Shown one piece after another: positions 1 through 4,524 of a DNA stretch of 7,293 bases. The translations under genes were made by a program, and so were the position numbers. Under the pieces are notes generated by a model. That model searched no databases. It had not been told where the DNA came from and was given only the letters and a program-made list of their open reading frames with translations. Origin of the DNA: Campylobacteraceae bacterium (GTDB lineage: Bacteria; Campylobacterota; Campylobacteria; Campylobacterales; Sulfurovaceae); assembly GCA_026986085.1 (NCBI GenBank), contig JALSPE010000149.1:1-7293 (forward strand), given 5' to 3'. The first letter of the stretch is position 1. The number at the start of each line of letters is the position of its first letter.

Positions 1-22
1 ATCAATATTTTACAACGCTAAT

Positions 23-183
23 AGACCTCTTGCAAAACTCATGCATTAAGAATATTTTTTAGTGTATATTAGATAATATTTTATATTTTTGAAGGACTAG
101 CCTTAGCTAATTTAAAAAGATAGGGAATAAAAGATGATGTGCAATAAATAATATGCTCTTTTATTGAGTTTTGCAAGAAGTCT
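23..183. repeat. MITE-like near-palindromic element, 161 bp
   Basis: The ends are 19-bp terminal inverted repeats with one mismatch: AGACCTCTTGCAAAACTCA at 23-41 against its complement at 165-183 (position 27 versus 179 differs). The trinucleotide AAT flanks both sides (20-22 and 184-186), as expected of a 3-bp target duplication. The interior also pairs with itself: aligning 42-93 with the reverse complement of 113-164 without gaps gives about 30 of 52 identities by hand, plus several G-U pairs. The centre, near 103, is a small hairpin (GACTAGC 95-101, loop 102-105, GCTAATT 106-112). There is no ORF inside, so it cannot encode its own transposase. The end sequence recalls some IS5-group terminal repeats from memory, but the family is not established. 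It could be a MITE or a shrunken insertion sequence. Confidence 0.7.
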
Positions 184-241
184 AATATACAATGTTAAGG
201 ATATTAAGAATACCATTTAAAGATTTAGTGTGTCCTATTTT

Positions 242-292
242 TAGTTATAAAAAAACATGTGAGAGTTAAGTTTATATCTATTTTTATAACTA
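242..292. repeat. 12-bp perfect inverted repeat downstream of the 78-residue ORF
   Basis: TAGTTATAAAAA at 242-253 is matched exactly by TTTTTATAACTA at 281-292, with a 27-base loop. It lies 12 bases beyond the stop codon of the minus-strand ORF ending at 304. It could fold in the 3' end of that transcript, but the arm is not followed by a T run on the minus strand (it reads AAAATAGG), so it is a poor intrinsic terminator. The arms are A+T only apart from one pair. Confidence 0.45.
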
Positions 293-303
293 TATAAAAA
301 CTC

Positions 304-540
304 TTATATTCTCTCTTTTAAAACTTGTGCAAATAATTCTATATTTTCACTTACTGCATCTGCTGTTAAAAGATACTTTTTATCTGTAGATTTTTTTACT
401 CCATTTACAAACATAAATATTCTATTATCTTCAAACATTCTTGTTAAAAATGACTCAATTTGACTCTTATCTATTTCTGATTTTTTCACAAAACTATCTT
501 CTCTTTGTAAAAAAACAAACTCATTTTGACTCTCTATCAT
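304..540 (-). CDS. hypothetical protein, 78 residues
   Basis: I do not recognise this protein. It is an uninterrupted ORF starting with ATG at 540, with AGAGGA (about 548-553) seven to eight bases upstream as a ribosome-binding site and an extended -10 box further upstream, so expression is plausible. The product is small, mostly hydrophilic and mixed charge, with no signal peptide, no membrane segment and no cysteine. It reads as a possible alpha/beta fold: a charged N-terminal half (KKSEIDKSQIESFLTRMF), a hydrophobic strand-like segment near residues 40-47 (NRIFMFVNG), and a C-terminal helix-like stretch (ENIELFAQVLKERI). It is a separate unit 165 bases downstream of the four-gene operon on the same strand. 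Its function is unknown; I am fairly sure it is a gene because of the start signals. Confidence 0.6.
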   Translation of the reverse strand: MIESQNEFVFLQREDSFVKKSEIDKSQIESFLTRMFEDNRIFMFVNGVKKSTDKKYLLTADAVSENIELFAQVLKERI

Positions 541-572
541 TCCTAAATCCTCTTTTATAATTTAATGATAGA

Positions 573-581
573 ATTATAACA
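573..581 (-). promoter_or_regulatory. extended -10 promoter of the 78-residue ORF
   Basis: On the minus strand TGT (581-579) is followed directly by TATAAT (578-573), an extended -10 element. A start of transcription near 566 would leave a leader of about 26 bases before the ATG at 540. No good -35 box is seen; TGTAAA (603-598) is the nearest weak match, at 19 bases. Confidence 0.55.
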
Positions 582-660
582 TATAATATATAAAAAGTTT
601 ACACTTTTTTTACAGCATTTAGGTATATTTTACAAAATAATCTCTATAATTGATAATAAA

Positions 661-675
661 ATCCATAATATGGAT
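661..675. terminator. dyad ATCCATA-A-TATGGAT; weak terminator candidate or operator
   Basis: The 15 bases form a perfect palindrome around one central base. On the minus strand it lies about 30 bases past the stop of the thioredoxin-like lipoprotein gene and would fold as ATCCA/TGGAT with a 5-base loop, followed by TTTATT. The T run is interrupted and the stem is short, so termination would be weak. After two mismatches the flanking bases pair again for four. It could instead be a protein-binding site. Confidence 0.35.
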
Positions 676-705
676 AATATTAAATGCTCTTTTTTACACA
701 CTTAT

Positions 706-1116
706 TTATTTTAATTCTCTTTTATCTAACTCTTTTTTAGCCTTTAAAATAGCATCTCTAAACTCATATGGATAGACACTTCCAATACTTGGGATAAGTC
801 TATTTAAATTGCTATCTACAAAATGAACAGTTGGAGTTTTATTTGTATGCATCCACTCTCTTGGTAACTTCTCTTGCTCGTTTACATCTATGTAAACTAC
901 TTTACAATAATTGTCAAGTAACTCTTTTACCTCTTTTACTTTTAATACTCTTTTTTGATACTCACAAGCAGGACATCCATCCCTCTTTATAATATATAAA
1001 ATAACTTTATTTTTTGGTAACTCTTGAGGCGTTTCAATACTATTAGAGTTAGCACATCCACCAACAACTGTCAAAACAAACATCAAAGATATAAACAGTA
1101 AAACTCTCCTAAACAC
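706..1116 (-). CDS. thioredoxin-fold lipoprotein with CPAC motif
   Basis: A 136-residue exported lipoprotein with a thioredoxin fold. The N-terminus has arginines (MFRR) then a hydrophobic segment (residues 5-18) ending in a lipobox VVGGC, with Cys21 as the lipid-bearing residue. The mature part has a strand (KVILYII, 38-43), the redox motif C48-P-A-C51 after KRDG, and T-P-T (94-96), where Pro95 is the expected cis-proline beside the active site. This supports thiol-disulfide exchange in the periplasm, anchored to a membrane; the substrate cannot be told, and SoxW-like or other small envelope thioredoxins are equally possible. The start is GTG at 1116, one base after the dUTPase stop (TAA 1120-1118), with AAGGAG seven bases upstream, inside the end of the dUTPase gene. 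It is the last gene of a four-gene coupled operon. Confidence 0.8.
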   Translation of the reverse strand: MFRRVLLFISLMFVLTVVGGCANSNSIETPQELPKNKVILYIIKRDGCPACEYQKRVLKVKEVKELLDNYCKVVYIDVNEQEKLPREWMHTNKTPTVHFVDSNLNRLIPSIGSVYPYEFRDAILKAKKELDKRELK

Positions 1117-1117
1117 T

Positions 1118-1786
1118 TTACAACTCCTTATATATTTTATTTAGACTCTCCATTAACTCTTGAGGAGTAATACTGCTATTACTCTCCAAAATCTCTTGCA
1201 TTACCACATTATCCTCTTTACCATTCCAAACTTTTATATAACTACCATCTTTGTAGCCATTATCTTGACGAAATTGGTTTAAAATATTTTTGCCAATATA
1301 TAATTTATATAACTCATCAAAACTTAAACCAAGTTTACTGTTTAATTCAAAGTAACTCTTAATAAAGCTATCTAAATCAAAGTTACAAAGTAGCATCTTT
1401 ATAAAACTCTCAATAGCCTCTATTTGCTTATAATAATCTTCCTCTTTTTTAACATCTATAGATGATAAAATCTCATTTGCTCTATTAGCCAACTCCTCTA
1501 TACTAAGGTTATTGCCCTCAATCTTATTTACTCTTAACATCTCACTCATTACAAAGTGCCAAATATCAACAAGCTCAATCTTGACATTCTCAAAATCTAC
1601 TTTTGCATCTATATTTTTCCAATGCTTCCAAGGATATGACTCAATAAGCTCAGCAGCTTCCAAATAGATACATCTCTTCCAATCTATCTTTTTGCCCTGC
1701 TTAGTCTCTCCTCTCTCCCAGCCTAAACCATTAGTATTATCATTAAGCTCTTTTTGCAACTTTAACATTACTAAAACTTGACTCAT
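1118..1786 (-). CDS. dut: dimeric (all-alpha) dUTP diphosphatase
   Basis: Hydrolyses dUTP to dUMP and pyrophosphate in the cytoplasm, keeping uracil out of DNA and feeding thymidylate synthesis. It belongs to the dimeric, all-alpha NTP pyrophosphohydrolase class found in Campylobacter and not to the trimeric beta-type dUTPases. Visible signatures: TNGLGWERG near the N-terminus, WKRCIYLEAAELIES with the metal-binding E-x-x-E, WKHWKNI, then IELVDIWH with the second metal pair E-x-x-D, and the conserved C-terminal block FRQDNGYKDG-YIKVWNGKEDN. With 222 residues it is of normal length. The ATG at 1786 is preferred over an in-frame GTG at 1789: the GTG sits one base from AAGGAGG (1797-1791), too close, while the ATG overlaps the previous gene's TGA as TGATG. 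It is the third gene of the operon begun by the Rrf2 regulator. Confidence 0.9.
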   Translation of the reverse strand: MSQVLVMLKLQKELNDNTNGLGWERGETKQGKKIDWKRCIYLEAAELIESYPWKHWKNIDAKVDFENVKIELVDIWHFVMSEMLRVNKIEGNNLSIEELANRANEILSSIDVKKEEDYYKQIEAIESFIKMLLCNFDLDSFIKSYFELNSKLGLSFDELYKLYIGKNILNQFRQDNGYKDGSYIKVWNGKEDNVVMQEILESNSSITPQELMESLNKIYKEL

Positions 1787-2832
1787 CACCCCTCCTTAGA
1801 CTTTAAATAACTCTGTATATTATCTCTTATCTTTTTATATACGAATGAATCTTTATAATTATCTATTTTGCCACCACTCGCATTTGGGTGACCACCACCA
1901 TTACCAATCTTTTGTGCCATTTGTGATACATCAACTTTATCATTACTTCTAAGGCTAAAGCCACCCCTTGAATTTACATCCATATAAAAATCAAAATCTC
2001 CATTTTTAACCAAAAAGTTATTACCAATTAGAGATGTATTACCCGTAGAGTAAGTTAAAATACCTCTTTTACCCTCAAATTTAACACTCATAAAATCTCT
2101 ATTGGTAGTTAATATATCTGTTACAAAATCTGCTACTAAATTATCTTTAGTATCATTTTTAATACCCTTAAAAAACTCTTTTTTTATAAAGTGAAGCCTA
2201 TCGTCTAAATCTATTGGGGCATTGGCTAAATCTACACTGTTTAAAATCTCTTTTGCACTATCAATCAAAAAGAGTTTATACTCTCTATCTTCATTAGCAA
2301 ATACTACTCTATTTACCTCTCTAGCACCACTTATCATCCCTAGCAACACTCTTCCGTAATCAAAATAGTCGCTACTATCTACCCAAATATCAATAGCATT
2401 AATAGCATTTACAATTGGCTCATACTCTGATATTTTATCAAAATTAAAATTTTGCTTTAGCCAATTGTAAGCAATAAGAGTAGCACACTTAGTAGTATCT
2501 AAATGATACCAAGCAAACTTTTCTGCAGCATTTGCCCCAGTTGCATGATGGTCTAATAAAACAATTTTAGCACCCAATTTAATTGCTTGTTTCTCTAAAG
2601 CATTACCCTCTTTTGTTGTAAGATTTAAATCAGTAATTAATATTAGAGGCTTAATATCATCAAGCTCTTTAATATCCTCATAAATCTCATCTAATCTCTC
2701 GCCAACTTCTGCACCATAATTTGCATTATAACACTTAATATTATCAAAAACTTTTGTAGTTAAATATTGACATCCATACCCATCTAAATCTATATGAGAT
2801 AGATGAAAAATATAATTAAAATCTTCATTCAT
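1786..2832 (-). CDS. DHH/DHHA1 family phosphoesterase (NrnB/YngD-like)
   Basis: A 348-residue cytoplasmic phosphodiesterase of the DHH superfamily, manganese-type enzymes that cleave short RNA, linear or cyclic dinucleotides or similar phosphoesters. Metal-binding motifs are complete: SHIDLDG (Asp15, Asp17), ITDLN (Asp68), DHH (94-96) and an Asp in AIDIW (148). The C-terminal DHHA1 substrate-binding part ends in GGGHPNASGG (312-321). The opening SHxDLDGxG recalls Bacillus NrnB (YngD), an oligoribonuclease, more than NrnA; this is family memory, so the exact substrate is open (nanoRNA, c-di-AMP/GMP products, cAMP). It starts at ATG 2832, overlapping the Rrf2 gene's TAA by one base (TAATG), without a strong ribosome-binding site of its own, so translation is probably coupled. 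Its TGA overlaps the dUTPase ATG. Confidence 0.85.
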   Translation of the reverse strand: MNEDFNYIFHLSHIDLDGYGCQYLTTKVFDNIKCYNANYGAEVGERLDEIYEDIKELDDIKPLILITDLNLTTKEGNALEKQAIKLGAKIVLLDHHATGANAAEKFAWYHLDTTKCATLIAYNWLKQNFNFDKISEYEPIVNAINAIDIWVDSSDYFDYGRVLLGMISGAREVNRVVFANEDREYKLFLIDSAKEILNSVDLANAPIDLDDRLHFIKKEFFKGIKNDTKDNLVADFVTDILTTNRDFMSVKFEGKRGILTYSTGNTSLIGNNFLVKNGDFDFYMDVNSRGGFSLRSNDKVDVSQMAQKIGNGGGHPNASGGKIDNYKDSFVYKKIRDNIQSYLKSKEG

Positions 2833-3230
2833 TAAAACAGCTCTTTTAGTGATATACTCTTTAAGTAATTATCAACTTTAAATTGAAATTTAGCTAAAAA
2901 TGGAGAGATAGAACAACTACCAACCACTCCATTAGGGCAACTCTGCGAATATGAGATACAATCAAATACAGTAGGTTTTTTACCCTCAGCAGCCTCTATT
3001 ATATCGTAAATAGATATATTCTTGGAATCTTTTTTTAAACTGTATCCACCCTGTGAACCCCTATGAGACTCTAATATCTCATATTTAGTTAAATTCTGTA
3101 AAATTTTAGCTAAAAAACTCTTAGATATATTTAACTCTTTAGATAACTGCTCTGAACCAATCGGTTTTTTAGCTTTAATAATTATATCTAAAGATAAAAG
3201 TGCATACTCTGTTGCTCTTGTTAGTAACAT
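2832..3230 (-). CDS. Rrf2 family transcriptional regulator with three cysteines
   Basis: A 132-residue DNA-binding regulator of the Rrf2 family (IscR, NsrR, RirA relatives), usually sensing Fe-S status, iron, nitric oxide or redox state through a cluster bound by three cysteines. The N-terminus LLTRATEYAL is typical. The winged helix-turn-helix spans about residues 26-63, with IGSEQLSKELNISKSFLAKIL as the helices and the wing RGSQGGY (57-63). The sensor region has Cys91, Cys98 and Cys106, spaced x6 and x7, longer than the x5/x5 of IscR, so the effector cannot be assigned. ATG at 3230 has GGAGAG upstream. It heads an operon with the phosphoesterase, dUTPase and thioredoxin-like lipoprotein and is divergent from rpsO, so autoregulation through the inverted repeats in the 143-base gap is likely but inferred. 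Confidence 0.9.
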   Translation of the reverse strand: MLLTRATEYALLSLDIIIKAKKPIGSEQLSKELNISKSFLAKILQNLTKYEILESHRGSQGGYSLKKDSKNISIYDIIEAAEGKKPTVFDCISYSQSCPNGVVGSCSISPFLAKFQFKVDNYLKSISLKELF

Positions 3231-3241
3231 AACTCTCCATT

Positions 3242-3320
3242 ACTTTTAATTAGGACTATTTTACTCTAATTTAAATAAAAGTATCATTTATTCAAAACTT
3301 TTAACACTTTTATTTAAATT
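3242..3320. promoter_or_regulatory. inverted-repeat cluster between the Rrf2 gene and rpsO (candidate operator)
   Basis: AATTTAAATAAAAGT at 3268-3282 is repeated exactly in inverted form at 3306-3320 (15 bp arms, 23-base spacer). Each arm contains the palindrome ATTTAAAT, their centres 43 bp apart, about four helical turns. The heptamer ACTTTTA occurs at 3242-3248, 3297-3303 and 3306-3312 and inverted at 3276-3282. The arms lie where promoters for both divergent genes should be. Binding by the neighbouring Rrf2 protein is inference; the region is A+T-rich, which favours chance repeats, but a perfect 15-bp match in so short a gap is unlikely by chance. Confidence 0.5.
3258..3263 (-). promoter_or_regulatory. 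candidate -10 box of the Rrf2-headed operon
   Basis: TAAAAT on the minus strand (3263-3258) is the best -10 match upstream of the Rrf2 start and would give a leader of about 20 bases. No -35 match is visible. The left arm of the 15-bp inverted repeat begins five bases upstream, so a protein bound there would cover this promoter. Confidence 0.35.
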
Positions 3321-3373
3321 TTAGCTTTATTTAGATACTATTTCATTTCAAAAATACCAATCAGGAGGTCACC

Positions 3374-3643
3374 ATGGCTTTAGATTCGGCGAAAAAAACA
3401 GAGATTATATCTAAGTTTGCTCGTAACGACAAAGACACAGGTTCAACAGAGGTTCAAGTTGCTCTATTAACAGATAGAATTAAATATTTAACAGAGCATT
3501 TAAAAGTAAACAAAAAAGATCACAGCTCAAGACTTGGTCTATTAAAACTTGTTGGTCAAAGAAGAAGATTAATGAGATATTTAAGAAAAAAAGATTTCGC
3601 TAAATATAACGAAGTTAAAGAGGCTCTAGGCATCAGAAACTAA
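3374..3643 (+). CDS. rpsO: 30S ribosomal protein S15
   Basis: The 89-residue primary rRNA-binding protein S15 of the small subunit, which binds 16S rRNA early in platform assembly and helps form bridges to the 50S subunit. The length is standard and the family signature is intact: DTGSTEVQVALLTDRI in the first half, then the basic helical block HLKVNKKDHSSRLGLLKLVGQRRRLMRYL that contacts RNA. GSTEVQ has Thr where Pro is common. ATG at 3374 is preceded by AGGAGGT with five bases of spacing, a strong site fitting a highly expressed gene. It is followed at once by an intrinsic terminator, so it is a single-gene unit, with its promoter in the shared gap upstream (only weak -10 candidates such as GATACT at 3334-3339). 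Confidence 0.97.
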   Translation: MALDSAKKTEIISKFARNDKDTGSTEVQVALLTDRIKYLTEHLKVNKKDHSSRLGLLKLVGQRRRLMRYLRKKDFAKYNEVKEALGIRN

Positions 3644-3659
3644 GTTTTTTACTCTTCAT

Positions 3660-3698
3660 CTCTATTATGTATTTTTGCATAATAGAGTTTTATTTTTT
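3660..3698 (+). terminator. intrinsic terminator of rpsO
   Basis: CTCTATTATG (3660-3669) pairs perfectly with CATAATAGAG (3678-3687), giving a 10-bp stem with an 8-base loop, followed by a T-rich tract TTTTATTTTTT (3688-3698). It lies 17 bases after the rpsO stop and separates rpsO from grpE-dnaK. Confidence 0.9.
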
Positions 3699-3836
3699 CT
3701 CTCCATTTACCAACTCTACAATTCATAATATTTTATTTTTTTAATATAATTAACCCAAACATCCATTTTTAGGCTCCTTTTATTAAACTTTAGTCTATTT
3801 ATATCAACTTTCTTTAGTTTTAATATTAAGTTTAAC

Positions 3837-3865
3837 TTGACAAATTCAACTCAATATTATATAAT
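3837..3865 (+). promoter_or_regulatory. perfect-consensus sigma-70 promoter of grpE-dnaK
   Basis: TTGACA (3837-3842), 17 bases, TATAAT (3860-3865): an exact match to the consensus hexamers and spacing. Transcription would start near 3872, giving a leader of about 28 bases with AAGGAGG at 3882-3888. A perfect -35 box is unusual for this group of bacteria. Overlapping it are AAGTT-T-AACTT (3828-3838) and a degenerate HspR-type inverted repeat, CTTGACA-N6-ACTCAAT (3836-3855). Confidence 0.85.
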
Positions 3866-3899
3866 TTCCAAAATTAAAAAAAAGGAGGTATCTTTTAAG

Positions 3900-4445
3900 A
3901 TGGCAGATAAAGATAAAAATATAGCCGATGAGACTACAAAAGATGAAAGTGAATCTCAAGAAGAGATAGATACTAATGAAGAAGAGAAAGACCCTCTATC
4001 AGAGTGTCAAAAAGAGTTAGAAGAGCAAAAAGATAAATATTTAAGGGCTCACGCAGAGTTTGAAAACTATAAAAAGAGATTAGAAAAAGAGAAAGCCAAC
4101 TCTCTTGCCTATGCAAATGAATCTTTTGCTAGAGACCTACTAACAGTTTTAGATACATTTGAAAATGCACTAAAATCTATAGAGAGTGTAGAAGAGAATA
4201 AAGAGTCTATAGAAAAGATAAAAGAGGGAATGGTATTAACATATGAGCAACTACTATCAATTCTTAAAAAGAATGGAGTAGAAGAGATAGAGTGCGAAGG
4301 AGAATTTGACCCAAACTATCATCAAGTAGTAACTCAGATGGATAGTGATAAACACGAAAGTGGAGATATAGTTCAAGTTTTACAAAAGGGTTATAAGTTA
4401 AAAGATAGATTACTTCGTGCATCTATGGTAGCAACTTGTAAATAA
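3900..4445 (+). CDS. grpE: GrpE, nucleotide-exchange factor of DnaK
   Basis: A 181-residue cochaperone that releases ADP from DnaK and so resets the Hsp70 cycle; it acts as a dimer and as a heat sensor in the cytoplasm. The N-terminal 35 residues are highly acidic and likely disordered, followed by a long coiled-coil helix (about 36-75, with YLRAHAEFENYKKRLEKEK), a helical bundle, and the C-terminal beta domain with FDPNYHQVV and GYKLKDRLLRASMV, which contacts the DnaK ATPase domain. I start it at ATG 3900 with AAGGAGG eleven bases upstream. The frame stays open back to a TTG at 3837, but that TTG is the first base triplet of the -35 box and would give a 21-residue non-conserved tail. It is followed by dnaK after 79 bases. 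Confidence 0.95.
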   Translation: MADKDKNIADETTKDESESQEEIDTNEEEKDPLSECQKELEEQKDKYLRAHAEFENYKKRLEKEKANSLAYANESFARDLLTVLDTFENALKSIESVEENKESIEKIKEGMVLTYEQLLSILKKNGVEEIECEGEFDPNYHQVVTQMDSDKHESGDIVQVLQKGYKLKDRLLRASMVATCK

Positions 4446-4456
4446 ATTTAACAAAA

Positions 4457-4470
4457 GCAACTTAAGTTGC
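4457..4470. promoter_or_regulatory. 14-bp perfect palindrome between grpE and dnaK
   Basis: GCAACTTAAGTTGC is its own reverse complement. It lies 12 bases after the grpE stop and 22 bases upstream of a TATAAT box, covering about -48 to -35 of a dnaK-proximal promoter. In RNA it could form a 5-bp stem with a UUAA loop. Its AACTT/AAGTT half-sites also occur, in the opposite arrangement, at the grpE promoter (3828-3838). The role (operator, RNA processing site) is inferred. Confidence 0.5.
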
Positions 4471-4492
4471 AAATAGTATTAAAGAGTTTAAG

Positions 4493-4498
4493 TATAAT
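4493..4498 (+). promoter_or_regulatory. candidate internal promoter (-10) before dnaK
   Basis: TATAAT is an exact -10 box, 26 bases upstream of the dnaK ATG, which would leave a leader of about 20 bases containing AGGAGA (4513-4518). No -35 box at normal spacing is seen (TTGCAA at 4467 is 20 bases away), but such promoters are common in Campylobacterota. It would let dnaK be made in excess of grpE. Confidence 0.45.
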
Positions 4499-4524
4499 TA
4501 CATAAAAAAATTAGGAGAGATAGA

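Noticed and set aside
614..688. AGCATTTA / TAAATGCT inverted pair around the dyad at 661-675
   Set aside because: Eight-base arms 59 bases apart in very A+T-rich DNA are likely to be chance.
1787..1789. GTG as the dUTPase start
   Set aside because: Only one base separates it from AAGGAGG; the ATG at 1786, overlapping the upstream TGA, fits better, although spacing is short for both.
3745..3750. TATAAT upstream of grpE as a second promoter or small RNA promoter
   Set aside because: No -35 and nothing recognisable downstream; exact -10 boxes are frequent in DNA this A+T-rich. It may add to grpE expression but there is no support.
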